This document shows, piece after piece, positions 45,480 through 56,700 of a DNA stretch of 64,000 bases. The stretch is taken from NCBI RefSeq assembly GCF_963082655.1, contig NC_081553.1:209859696-209923695 (forward strand). Reading direction: 5' to 3'. The position numbers and the translations under genes were made by a program. The notes under the pieces were generated by a model. That model searched no databases. It saw only the letters and a list, made by a program, of their open reading frames with translations, and was not told where the DNA came from. The stretch is from Stomoxys calcitrans (taxonomy: Eukaryota; Arthropoda; Insecta; Diptera; Muscidae). How positions within the stretch are numbered: the first letter of the stretch is position 1; the number at the start of each line of letters is the position of its first letter.

Positions 45480-45571
45480 TATATTCTTGATTGTATTGAC
45501 ATTTGAAGTCCAGCTAGCCATATCCGTCCATCTGTCGTCATCAGCGAACGATTGAATAAAAATATGCACTA

Positions 45572-46208
45572 ACAGGTAAAAGCGTGCTATGTTCGGCCGG
45601 GCTGAATTTTATATACCCTCCTCTATGTCGAGTTATTGACACATATGGACCATACTTGCCATGGCTGTTAGTCAGTCATAGAAAAATACCACCTGCAAAA
45701 ATTCAGGCAAATCGAGTAAAAATTGAGCCCTTCAGTAGCTCAGAGTGTCAAACTGGGAGATCGGTTTATATGGCGGCTATATCCGATTATGAACCGATTT
45801 GAACCACACTTAGCACAGTTAGATACCACAACCACTTGCAAAATTTCAGGAAAATCGGATAAGAATTGCGCCCTCTAGAGGCTCACGAAGTCTAATCGAG
45901 AGTTCGGTTTATATGGCGGCTTTATCTGGTTATAAACTGATTTAGATCATACTTGGCACAGTTGTTGGAAGTCATTCCTCACATTATGTGCAAAATTGCA
46001 GAAGCTCCAGAAATCTAAACGGGAGATCGGTTTAAATGGCATCTATATCAGGCTATGAACCGATTTGAACTATGTTTGGCATAGTTGTTGAAAGTAATTC
46101 TACAACGACATGTGCAAAATTTCAGGCAAATCGGATAAGAATTGTATTTTGTGTCGACTTCCAACATCCAAAGCAAGTATTGTCCAAATTGGCCTTTAAC
46201 CTGATATC
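45572..46208 (+). repeat. 153-bp modular repeat element, plus copy
   Basis: Starts with AGGTAAAAGCGTGCTATGTT and CGGCCGGGCTGAATTTTATA, then ATACCCTCCTC, and continues through about four units with GGGAGATCGGTTTATATGGC and GAACCGATTTGAACCACACT. Ends where SINE copy 11 begins. Confidence 0.85.
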
Positions 46209-46478
46209 GAAATGGGAACTGGGACAAATTTCTCACAAATCAACGAGTGCCGTCCGAATCAATTTTAAGCTCAATGATAAGGGACCTCCGAGTTCGAACG
46301 GCGTGACGCAGAGCGACACCTCTTTGGGGAGAAGTTTTTACATGGCAATGTACCTCACAAATGTCGCCAGCACTAGGAGAGGATAACGATTGCTGAAAAA
46401 TTTTCTGATGATCCTGCCAGAATTCGAGCCCAGGCGTTCAGCGTCATAGGCGAACATGTTGATCTCTGAGTTACCCTC
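46209..46478 (-). mobile_element. tRNA-derived SINE, copy 11
   Basis: Minus copy with GAGTTCGAACGGCGTGACGC (short deletion of the CTTTTTATAGCC block), GTGTCGCTCTGCG complement and GCCTGGGCTCGAATTC box B region; head degraded. Confidence 0.8.
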
Positions 46479-46539
46479 CCTGATATACCTTATATAGCTC
46501 CTTTATAAATCGAATTCCCGATTTCACATCTCAAGCCAC

Positions 46540-46860
46540 TTGATACTATACTATACTCTACTATACTCTACTCTACTCTACTTTACTCTACTCTCCCCTC
46601 CTCTACTCTACTCTACTCGCTACTCTACTCTACTCGCTACTCTACTCTACTCGCTACTCTACTCTACTCGCTACTCTACTCTACTCGCTACTCTACTCTA
46701 CTCGCTACTCTACTCTACTCGCTACTCTACTCTACTCGCTACTCTACTCTACTCGCTACTCTACTCTACTCGCTACTCTACTCTACTCGCTACTCTACTC
46801 TACTCGCTACTCTACTCTACTCGCTACTCTACTCTACTCGCTACTCTACTCTACTCGCTA
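46540..46860. repeat. 17-bp higher-order variant of the CTCTA repeat
   Basis: Irregular CTATA/CTCTA steps to about 46616, then 14 exact periods of 17 bp (CTACTCTACTCTACTCG). The marker G recurs every 17 bases from 46619 to 46857. Confidence 0.95.
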
Positions 46861-48145
46861 CTCTACTCTACTCTACTCTACTCTACTCTACTCTACTCTA
46901 CTCTACTCTACTCTACTCTACTCTACTCTACTCTACTCTACTCTACTCTACTCTACTCTACTCTACTCTACTCTACTCTACTCTACTCTACTCTACTCTA
47001 CTCTACTCTACTCTACTCTACTCTACTCTACTCTACTCTACTCTACTCTACTCTACTCTACTCTACTCTACTCTACTCTACTCTACTCTACTCTACTCTA
47101 CTCTACTCTACTCTACTCTACTCTACTCTACTCTACTCTACTCTACTCTACTCTACTCTACTCTACTCTACTCTACTCTACTCTACTCTACTCTACTCTA
47201 CTCTACTCTACTCTACTCTACTCTACTCTACTCTACTCTACTCTACTCTACTCTACTCTACTCTACTCTACTCTACTCTACTCTACTCTACTCTACTCTA
47301 CTCTACTCTACTCTACTCTACTCTACTCTACTCTACTCTACTCTACTCTACTCTACTCTACTCTACTCTACTCTACTCTACTCTACTCTACTCTACTCTA
47401 CTCTACTCTACTCTACTCTACTCTACTCTACTCTACTCTACTCTACTCTACTCTACTCTACTCTACTCTACTCTACTCTACTCTACTCTACTCTACTCTA
47501 CTCTACTCTACTCTACTCTACTCTACTCTACTCTACTCTACTCTACTCTACTCTACTCTACTCTACTCTACTCTACTCTACTCTACTCTACTCTACTCTA
47601 CTCTACTCTACTCTACTCTACTCTACTCTACTCTACTCTACTCTACTCTACTCTACTCTACTCTACTCTACTCTACTCTACTCTACTCTACTCTACTCTA
47701 CTCTACTCTACTCTACTCTACTCTACTCTACTCTACTCTACTCTACTCTACTCTACTCTACTCTACTCTACTCTACTCTACTCTACTCTACTCTACTCTA
47801 CTCTACTCTACTCTACTCTACTCTACTCTACTCTACTCTACTCTACTCTACTCTACTCTACTCTACTCTACTCTACTCTACTCTACTCTACTCTACTCTA
47901 CTCTACTCTACTCTACTCTACTCTACTCTACTCTACTCTACTCTACTCTACTCTACTCTACTCTACTCTACTCTACTCTACTCTACTCTACTCTACTCTA
48001 CTCTACTCTACTCTACTCTACTCTACTCTACTCTACTCTACTCTACTCTACTCTACTCTACTCTACTCTACTCTACTCTACTCTACTCTACTCTACTCTA
48101 CTCTACTCTACTCTACTCTACTCTACTCTACTCTACTCTACTCTA
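46861..48145. repeat. perfect (CTCTA)257 microsatellite
   Basis: 1285 bases of exact CTCTA pentanucleotide. A 552-codon frame through it (LLYST repeat) is an artefact of all frames being open; it is not a gene. It is not the insect telomere motif TTAGG, which Diptera lack anyway. Confidence 0.97.
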
Positions 48146-49489
48146 CCACCTCTCAACACACTACCGCTTCTCAACACCAAAATTTTCCACAATTATGAAC
48201 ATCACTGTACGGTAAACTGGTTAAAAGCAAAAAATTAAAAGCATTTCGAAGGGGAAGAACATGAACATCCATCAATTCGACCTCATATAAATAAAACCTT
48301 ATTTGCATTCATCACATCAACATGTCCTTGGAGTATTTGCACAAAACGGAATTGAAAATGCCCCCATGCCCATATGATATTGTCGCCCACACAAATAGCA
48401 CACACCCACACATATTCTCACATCCCTGTAAGTAAACACATACACACGCGTACATGGGTTGGCCAAAGATAAACTTAATTACCTGCATTCGTTGTCAATA
48501 TTTAATTGTTGAATTGTTCGAATACTTGGCATAAAACACATAAAACATTAAAAGCGCTTTTGTGTATTTAAGCCAAACATGCATTTACAACACAACGCAA
48601 CACAACACAACAAATGCCATTAAATGAGAAGAAATTGGTTAAATTCAAATGAAAACCCAAATGACCGCATGCAATAAAAGCGCGTAAATATGCCACATCG
48701 ACGGACCACACCGCACCGCACCGCACCGACAATACAACTTCAATAGGCCCAATTGTTAAGGCCACAAACAATGATGATGGCGTCGATGGCCATAGTGTTT
48801 TAACGGCCAGCAATATTATAATCGCCGTTTTGCCACAAACTGTCCGTCCTGACCGCCATAGGCTAACAGGACTCAACTCAACTGACTCAACTTTAGGACA
48901 GAGTATTTATTTAAAAGTGAATGTGATTTAATTGATGCGATTTGTTGGCCATTTTTAAATGCATCCCTAAAGAGCAATACGTGTGTGTGTGTGTGTGCAT
49001 GTGTGCGTGAGTGTTTGTGTTTGCATGAACTCAAATACCAAAAATGCTAATGATTTTATGCATTTGCCGTACACAAGAGCAGCCATATTAAATGGTACAA
49101 AGTTGAAAAAGCCACACTCATCTACATGAAGGATGTTTTAGTTTCGCTCCCACAGGACTCTTGAAGGCAGGAACGTGGATAAAAGCGGAAAGGGATTATG
49201 AAATGTACTTAAAAAAAATTCATAAAAATTTTACAAAAATGTCCTTGAAATCTTCTGTAAAGACAAATTTTCTAGAAATTTTCGTTAAAAGCCAAATTCG
49301 CATGAAGTTTTGTTTTAGCATAAAGACTAAGGGCTTTATTCCCAAAACTTTATGTAGATTTGAAATAGGTTTATTCCACAATTCTATAAAGGACATCTGT
49401 CAGATAAGCCTATTGGAAATCTACATTAAGTTTTGTGAATATCGGTGTTAATTTCCATGACATTTTTTTTAAGACAAAATTTCCAAATC
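48146..49489. other. spacer with short simple repeats
   Basis: Contains an ACACAACACAAC patch at 48590-48612, an ACCGC pentamer run at 48708-48728, and (GT)n at 48980-48998. No coding signal recognised. Confidence 0.5.
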
Positions 49490-50728
49490 GGAAAAAAATC
49501 ACGGTTTGTAAGGGCTCAAGAAGTCGAATGGGGAGATCGGTTTATATGAGAGCTATATCATGTTCTTGACCTATTTGGATTGTACTTGGCGCAGTTGTTG
49601 GAAGTCATTACAGAACACTAGGTGCAAAACTTCAGCCAAATCGGACAAAAAATGCGTCTTGTAAGGGCTCAAAAAGTCAAACCGGGAGATCGGTTTATGT
49701 GGGAGCTATATCAGGTTCTCGACCGATTTTGACCGTACTCAGCACAGTTGTTGGAAGTCATAACAAAACACAATGTGCAAAATTTCAGTCAAATCGAATG
49801 CAAATTGAGGCTTCCAGGGGCTCAGGAAGTTAAATCTGGAGATCGGTTTATATGGAAACTATATCAGGTTCTCGACCGATTTAGACCGTACTTGGCACAG
49901 TGGCTGGAAGTCATAACAAAACACAATGTGCAAAATTTCAGCCAAATCGAACAAAAATTGAGGCTTGTAAAGGCTCAAGAAGTCAAATCGGGAGATCGGT
50001 TTATATGGGAGCTATATCAGGTTCTCGACCGATTTTGACCGTACTCTGCACAGTTGTTGGAAATCATAACAAAACACTATGTGCAAAATTTCAGTCTAAT
50101 CGAATGCAAATTGAGGCTTCCAGGGGCTCAGGAAGTCAAATCTGGAGATCGGTTTATATGGGAGCTATATCAGGTTCTCGACCGATTTTGACCGGACTCT
50201 GCACAGTTGTTGGAAGTCGTAACAAAATACTATGTGCAAAATTTCAGCCAAATCGGATGGAAATTGCGGTTTCCAGGGGCTCAGGAAGTTAAATCTGGAG
50301 ATCGGTTTATATGGAAGCTATATCAGGTTCTCGACCGATTTAGACCGTACTTGGCACAGTGGCTGGAAGTCATAACAGAACACTACATGCAAAATTTCAG
50401 CCAAAACGGACACAAATTAGGGCTTCCAGGGGCTCAAGAAGTGAAATCTAGAGATCGGTTTATATGGGAGCTATATCAAGATCTGAACCGATATGGCCCA
50501 TTTGCAATACCCAATGACTTACATCAATATTAAGTATCTGTGCAAAATTTCAAGTGGCTAGCTTTACGCGTTCCACCGCTTTAGTGATTTTTACAGACGG
50601 ACGGACATGGCAAGTTCGACTAAGAATGTCGAGACGATCAAGAATGGGGTCCTAGACCATTATTTCGAAGTGTTGTAAACGGAATGACTACATTAGTATA
50701 ACCCCATCCTTTGGCGGTGGGTATAAAA
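49490..50728 (+). repeat. 153-bp modular repeat element, plus copy with seven units
   Basis: Units at about 49534, 49686, 49842, 49992, 50145, 50298 and 50452 by the GAGATCGGTTTATATG anchor; spacing 150-156 bp. The 3' module follows (TGGCTAGCTTTACGCG, ACGGACGGACATGG, CGATCAAGAATGGGGTC, CATCCTTTGGCGGTGGGTAT) and ends in A-rich sequence at 50728. Plus frames of about 96-130 codons run through consecutive units. Confidence 0.9.
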
Positions 50729-51790
50729 AATGAACAATAAATTGCTGATTTAATTGCGTTTTTTATAAGGTCCGTAATTAAAAAAAAAGCCAATAGATTT
50801 TGCGGTTGTCCTTCTACTCCTTCCACTTTTTTCGTATGGGGAATTTCTAAGCATTGAGGGAGATGTAGCTCCAACGAAAATTCCCAACCTCCCATTCCAG
50901 CTACCAACTATAACCATATTAGGTGGAATTCTTTGCTTCATAGCCATTTTATAAGGCTTTGAAATAGTTAACGGTTTCATGAACCCTCAGGACTCAAGGA
51001 AGAAAACCAGCAACAACAGCAAAAACAATGGGGCCACGCATATAACAGAGAAAATTATACTCTCTCAACATAACGCCCCAATAATTGTGTAATTAAGAGC
51101 ATGGAACTAACCGAATAATTTATAAAGGGAACATCGTCATCATCATCATCATCATCACCATCATGGCTCCAGAAATCCTGAATAGTGTTTTAGTTTTATC
51201 GAGTTTTGCACATTAAAAACATTTGACTAGAATAAGCAAAAAGAATGAAACAACATTTTCAACCAACATTCCATTGTGGAATAGAGAGCAAACCTCCCCG
51301 ATGGGAATGAATGCGAACAGCGTAATACTCGTAATAAGGAGTCTCCAATTTGTAAGCTTTTGTTAAGCAAAAAATTGGAGTCAAGCTTCCTGGGGGAACG
51401 TCCCACCCAAACGGGTATGTTTGACGATTGTAACAATATGGGTATCAAATGAAAAGTATTTGAAAGTTAGATACGAATCTGATTTTATTTGTTGGGACCA
51501 AGTGCATGGTCGCCGTTCCGGTCCCAAAAAATACTGCCAGCGCTCACCTAGGCCCAAAGGTCCTGAAATTTTACAAAGACAAGCAGACCTAATTCGAGTA
51601 TCCTCATAAAGATGTAAACATCTTTCATAATTTTTTTTCAACAATTATTCATAAGCAATTTTTTATGAAAAATTGTTTAAGAAAATTTTTCAAAAAAATT
51701 GTTTAAAGAAAATTAAAAAAAAAATCAAATAATTTTTGTATAGTTCCGGCTTTAGGTATTCATAAATATTTCCACAAATACTGCAGAAAT
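50729..51790. other. spacer without recognised gene
   Basis: Contains an (ATC)n patch (CATCATCATCATCATCATCA, 51134-51160). Short frames only. Confidence 0.45.
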
Positions 51791-51799
51791 ACTCCTCGT

Positions 51800-52310
51800 C
51801 CCATGGTCCATCGCCAGGTCAGGACTCCCATCAACGATCCAAGATCATGCTGCCCCTCCCCAATCGACAATCCGGGAACATTGGTCATAGCGCCTTGTCC
51901 ACCCTGCAAACTCCAGCGCCAGTCCACGTTAAGTCTGCGCATTCGCCGTAGTAGGCATTTACCATCCCAAACAGCCAGCACAAAAGAGGGTCTACCATCG
52001 CCGTAACAGTCGTAGAATTCATCCACTATCCAAATCTGACGATGTTGTCAACCACCTCGTTTCCCACTATCCCTTGATGGCCCGGAACCCAGCACCATCT
52101 GACAGCAGAAACGTTAGAAACGCTCCTGGCATCTCCCTACAAATCTCTACTTGACCTGACCCGCAGCCAAAGCCTTCAGCAGTGCCTTACTATCCACATA
52201 AATTGTGGCAGTCTGGAAGCACCGTCACTCCATACTCAGGATCACATCCATGAACCTGCTAATCGAAAAATCTTCAGCCTGAAAGACATTGCACCTATCC
52301 AGAAGTCTAT
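51800..52310 (-). pseudogene. non-LTR RNase H relic, C-terminal half
   Basis: Minus strand near 52205-52060: the second-Asp region VDSKALLKALAAG and, after a frame break, a GHQGIVGNEVVD motif. The sequence is parallel to 41690-41890. It continues on the other side of SINE copy 12 at 52600-52860 with the N-terminal half. Confidence 0.6.
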
Positions 52311-52600
52311 GCAAATTTGCCCATCAACGTTCCATTAAGCAACAAAAGTAAACTTCTCACACATCAATGCGTATTGTTCGAATCAAGTTTTAAGCTCAAT
52401 GACTTGCTAAAGGGCCTCCTTTTTATAGTCGAGTCCGAACGGAGTGCCCCAGTGCCTCACCACTTTGGGGAGAAGTTTTTACATGGCATAGTTCCTAACA
52501 AATGTCGCCAATGCAGCATTAGGAGCCGATAACCACTGCTAATGTTTTCGCCAGGCGTATACCGCCATTGGCAGACTTCCTCACCTCTGCAATACAGAGG
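52311..52600 (-). mobile_element. tRNA-derived SINE, copy 12, inside RNase H relic
   Basis: Minus copy: tail complement GCAAATTTGCCCATCAACGT, CGAGTCCGAACGGAGTGCCC, TTCCTAACAAATGTCGCC; the box B region is deleted and the head is degraded. Confidence 0.8.
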
Positions 52601-52860
52601 CCTCTCATTCTTAGGAACGAAACAAAAAACCCTGCCTCGGTGCCCCCATCCAGCTTGGACCCATACATGTAAGTGACCAGGGGCCCAAGAAGGGCAGGAC
52701 GCCCAACCCAAAGCTCCCTGGCTGGGAAGACAACCTTCTCCAGGTCGCCATCGCATAAAGCTACGCCCAGCATATAGTCCGTCGCATCGCCAATGCCACG
52801 TAGTCATCCCACACCAGAGCTTTGAGTTGATTATCACCCATTCTATCAAGGGTCGGTGCT
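52600..52860 (-). pseudogene. non-LTR RNase H relic, N-terminal half
   Basis: Minus frame LWVGRPALLGPLVTYMYGSK then LDGGTEAGFFV is the RT-RNase H junction and first RNase H strand; the catalytic TDGS is YGS here. Same family as 42005-42330 (shared GAAGACAACCT and GTCGCCATCG). Confidence 0.65.
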
Positions 52861-53039
52861 ACACCTGGCACCTCTTGGTGCGGATGGACCGAACCACAGC
52901 AGTATACATCTGATGGACCTCACTAGTATAAGTCCCCAACTCCTACATATCGAGTTGTGAGATGAGTAGAGTGCATTCACCTCATATTAACCTCTCTCCT
53001 CAATGTTTTTTCTCAAGTTCGTGATCTAACAGTCCTGGT

Positions 53040-53720
53040 TGTTGCATTCCTGATGGCCAGTTTACTGTTCAATATCCTCTAGTTAACACCACACCACTTC
53101 TCGCATTCCGTGATCGCCCGAGTCTTCGCCTGCAGGACCGTATTATGGTCAGACAGTTGAAATCAGATCTAAGTCGCTGAGTTCTCAATGTAGACCCCCC
53201 ACCACCTCACTCATTCCGTGGTCGCCTGAGTCTTCGCCTGCAGGACCGTATTATGGTCAGACAGTTGAAAACAGATCTCTGTCGCTGAGTTCTCAATGTA
53301 GACCCCCAGACGCACTTTACCTTTGATCCATCCATATAGCATGAACTTTCAGATGGCGGTATCAGAGTTCCATCAATCCAAGACTCTGCGACTGTGCCGC
53401 TGACAGTAATGTCTTGCATTCAACCTCAATTGTTGTCTGAGGAATTTTATCCGCAACCTCTTGCATTCCCTTCAGGTTTCCTATCTTTGCTCGATTATAC
53501 GGCGATAAAGTGACCAACTCCTGCACTCTATCCATTCTCCCATCGCCTTAAGTCTCATAGCCAAAGTGACTGCCTCACACCTTTCAACTACGCCTTCCTC
53601 GTGAACAGGCAGAATTCAGTCTTCTCTGGGTTAACATCGATACCCCTAGGTCTACCCCAGTCGCATGATATTTCCTAGACCCTTTCGGTACATCGGGATA
53701 GCTGATTCGAATCGTTACCC
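53040..53720 (-). pseudogene. non-LTR RT/RNase H relic with internal duplication
   Basis: Minus strand: RT motif region NPEKTEFCLFTRK near 53640-53600, linker, then RNase H start at 53345-53300. A roughly 125-bp block (CTTCGCCTGCAGGACCGTAT) is present twice, at 53122 and 53232. Same family as 1837-2640, 35700-35912 and 61801-62370. Confidence 0.7.
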
Positions 53721-53905
53721 CCTACACAGAAGGGTTCAAATCCCCCCTCAACCAACTACTGCAGTAATGTTTTAGTGAAAAATACCCCTAGGTCTACCCC
53801 AGTCGCATGCTACCTCCTAGACCCTGATTCGAATCGTTACCCCCTACACAGATGAGTTCAAATCCCTCCTCAACCAACTACTGCAGTAATGTTTTAGCGA
53901 AAAAG
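53639..53905. repeat. imperfect tandem duplication, about 148-bp spacing
   Basis: ATACCCCTAGGTCTACCCCA at 53639 and 53787, and CAACTACTGCAGTAATGTTT at 53752 and 53876; the second copy lacks a block around TTCGGTACATCGGG. Confidence 0.85.
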
Positions 53906-54188
53906 AAGTGGCATAAGATCCGTAGCACCCATGATTTGGCCATCTGATTTGCAATTAATTTTTTGCCAAGTATTTTTATATGGAAAATAGGTGCCATAGG
54001 TGACCAAGGTGACGTATGATGTATGACATAATTATCGAAAAGTAATCATACACACCCATGTACAATGAACTTAAGAAGATTATTTTAAATGGCTGGTGAT
54101 GTGTCAAAGGTTTTCGCCTAATCAAGAACTGAAAAAATCACGGATTTTCCTGCTGATGTAATTTTATTTAAAATACTTACTAAATTTC

Positions 54189-54455
54189 CCATGAACATTC
54201 CACTAAGAAACAGCGGATACTTCTCTCATATCAATGAGTGAAATCCAATTAGAGTTAAAGCTCAATGATAACGGGCCTCCGTTTTTATGCCGAGTCCAAA
54301 CGGCGTGTCGGATAGCGATACCACTTGGTAGAGAAGTTTTAACATGGCAGGATATCTCACAAGTGTAGCCAACGTTAGTAAGGGGATAACCACCGATGAA
54401 AATGTTGTCACGGCGTCATAGGCGGACATGCTAACCTCTGCGCTACGGTGGCGAA
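54189..54455 (-). mobile_element. tRNA-derived SINE, copy 13
   Basis: Minus copy with CATGAACATTCCACTAAGAA, GCCGAGTCCAAACGGCGTGT, an internal deletion across box B, and a well kept head complement AACCTCTGCGCTACGGTGGC. Confidence 0.85.
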
Positions 54456-54511
54456 GTTTAAAATATTTAGCAGAAAAAACTCTGTGGACATTTTTAAACC
54501 CATCCATTTCT

Positions 54512-56125
54512 TATAGACACCATCGAAGGAGGGGGGTATATTCATTTTGTCATTCCGTTTGCAATACATCGAAATATCCATTTCCGACCCTATAAAGTAT
54601 TTATATCCTTGATCGTCGTAAAAATCTACGACGATCTAGCCATGTCCGTCCGTCTGTCCATCTACCTGTTGAAATCACGCAACATTCATTAAAAAGAAAG
54701 ATATTGAGCTGAAACTTTGCACACATACTATTTTTGTCCATAGGCAGGTTAAGTTCGAAGATGGGCTATATAGGACTATATCTTGATATAGCCCCCCTAT
54801 AGACCGATCCTTTGATTTAGGGTCTTAGGCCCATAAAAGCCACATTTATTATCCGATTTTGCCGAAATTTGGGACTGTAAGTTGTGTTGGGCCCTTCGAT
54901 ATCCTTCGTCAATTTGGCGCAGATCGGTCCAAATTTGTATATAGCTGCCATATAGACCGATCCTCAGATTTAAGGTCTTAGGCCCATTAAAGCCACATTT
55001 TATATCCCATTAGGATGAAATTTGACACAGTGAGTTGTGTTAAACCCTTCAACATTCTTCGTCAATTTTGCCCAGATCGATCCAGATTTGGATATAGCTG
55101 CCATATAGACCGATCCTTCGATTTTTGGTCTTAGGCCCATAAAAGCCACATTTATTATCCGATTTTGCTGAAAATTTTGACAGTGAGTTGTGCTAGGCCA
55201 CTCGACATACTTCTTCAATTTGGCCCCGATCGGCTCATATTTGGTTATAGCTGCCCTATAGACCGATCTCTCGATTTAAGGTCTTGGGCCCATAAAAGGC
55301 GCATTTATTGTCCAATTTTGTCAAAATTTGGGACAGTGGGCTGTGTTAGGCTCTTCGACATCCCTCTTCAATTTGGCACAGATCGGTTTAGATTTGGATA
55401 TAGCTGCCATATAGACCGATCTCTCGATTTAAGGTCTTGGCCCCATAAAAGACACATTCATTATCCGATTTCGCCGAAATTCGGTACATTGAGTTGTTTT
55501 AGGCTCTTTGATATTTTTCTGCAATTTGACCAAAATCGGTCCAGATTTGGATATATGGTTGCCCAAAAAGTAATTGCGGATTTTTCATATAGTCGGCGTT
55601 GACAAATTTTTTCACAGCTTGTGACTCTGTAATTGCATTCTTTCTTCTGTCAGTTATCAGCTGTTACTTTTAGCTTGCTTTAGAAAAAAAAGTGTAAAAA
55701 AAGTATATTTGATTAAAGTTCATTCTAAGTTTTATTAAAAATGCATTTACTTTCTTTTAAAAAATCCGCAATTACTTTTTGGGCAACCCAATAGCTGTCA
55801 TATAGACCGATCTCTCGATTTAAGGTGTGGGGTCCATAAAAGACGCATTTATTGTCCGATGTAGCCGAAATTTGCGACAGTGACTTAGGTTAGGCTTTTC
55901 GACATCCGTGTCGTTTAAGGTTCAGATCGGTCTGTATTTGGATATATTGTAGCTACCAAAAATTCCAATATTTTGTTCTACAAAATTGAGCAATGACTTG
56001 TACTTATTAGACTACTCAAAGTCCGTGCCGAATTTGATCCAAATCAGATCATATTTCGAAATAGCTGCTATGGGGACATAAATTATGCATTTTTCACCGG
56101 CTTATGACGAAAGGTGGTTTACATA
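54512..56125 (-). repeat. 153-bp modular repeat element, minus copy, near complete, with nested MITE
   Basis: Left end is the complement of the 3' module (ACACCATCGAAGGAGGGGGG, GTCATTCCGTTTGCAATACA, TTGATCGTCGTAAAAATC). Then units at about 152-bp spacing carrying CTGCCATATAGACCGATC (54946, 55098, 55251, 55404). The right end is the complement of the 5' region (GACGAAAGGTGGTTTACATA, compare 39960-39985). MITE copy 4 lies at 55556-55791. A mariner begins exactly at the right edge. Confidence 0.85.
55556..55791 (+). mobile_element. mariner-type MITE, copy 4, nested
   Basis: Same as copy 1 except that three bases are missing at the left tip (TGGTTGCCC after TA). Flanking TA at 55554-55555 and 55792-55793. 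Removing it with one TA restores GGATATAGCTGTCATATAGA, the normal modular-repeat unit. Confidence 0.9.
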
Positions 56126-56700
56126 CGAGGGTTGCTTTTTATATTTCGGGATTAGAGAACACAAAAATAAATTTTTATGATCGAAAATCGATTTATTGTC
56201 GAAGCATTTTTGCCACTTTGTATGAGGTATCTCAAAAACATGCAATCTAAACCCATCAACCGCTTCTTCAGGTGTCGAAAAACCTTGATCTCTCAACATA
56301 TGGGAATAAAAGAAGGTCATTTGGTGCCGAGTCAGGACTATACGACGAATGACTCATCAAATCGCAATTTTGAGTGCTCAAAAATGCAGCTGTTTCGTAG
56401 TTTTGGAACATTTATTTTGACCAATCGATATGAGCTGTTTTTTTAGCGATTGATAAATTGTGTGGAATCCAACAAAAACAAATTTTTTTGACGGTCATGC
56501 AATATTGACCTTATGCTGGTCACACCAATGCCTAAGGTTGTCTCAATCTCACGATAGATCACAGGACGATCTTGCAACATCAGTTGGCGCACAGCATCAA
56601 TGGTTTTTGGAACAACAACTGATTTTGGACGACCTTCACGAAATTCGTCTTGGAATGAACTACGACGTCGGTTGACTGTGCTGCGTATGGTTGAAATTGG
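56126..56700 (-). pseudogene. internally deleted mariner transposase
   Basis: The left terminus CGAGGGTTGCTTTTTATATT follows TA at 56124-56125. Minus strand: the helix-turn-helix half FQDEFREGRPKSVVVPKTID and LMLQDRPVIYREIETTLGIG lies at 56690-56450. After a frameshift and a large deletion near 56400, the C-terminal part MSHSSYSPDSAPNDLLLFPY (third catalytic Asp region) and GFSTPEEAVDGFRLHVFEIP follow to 56170. The region with the first two catalytic Asp residues is absent. The 5' end is missing at about 56695, where 153-bp repeat begins. Confidence 0.85.

Larger units (their letters stand above)
44159..45555 (-). repeat. 153-bp modular repeat, 3' terminal module split by a mariner
   Basis: Left part 44159-44242 (CATACCCATCACCAAAAGAT, GTCATTCCATTTGTAATACC, ACCCCATAAAGTATA) and right part 45480-45555 (TATTCTTGATTGTATTGACA, CTAGCCATATCCGTCC) join into one continuous 3' module of the repeat when the 44243-45479 mariner and one TA are removed. 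Confidence 0.85.

Noticed and set aside
46540..48198. 552-codon open frame (LLYST repeats)
   Set aside because: Pure product of the CTCTA microsatellite; all frames of that strand are open.
48568..48876. 102-codon minus frame
   Set aside because: Overlaps simple ACACA and ACCGC repeats; no recognisable domain.
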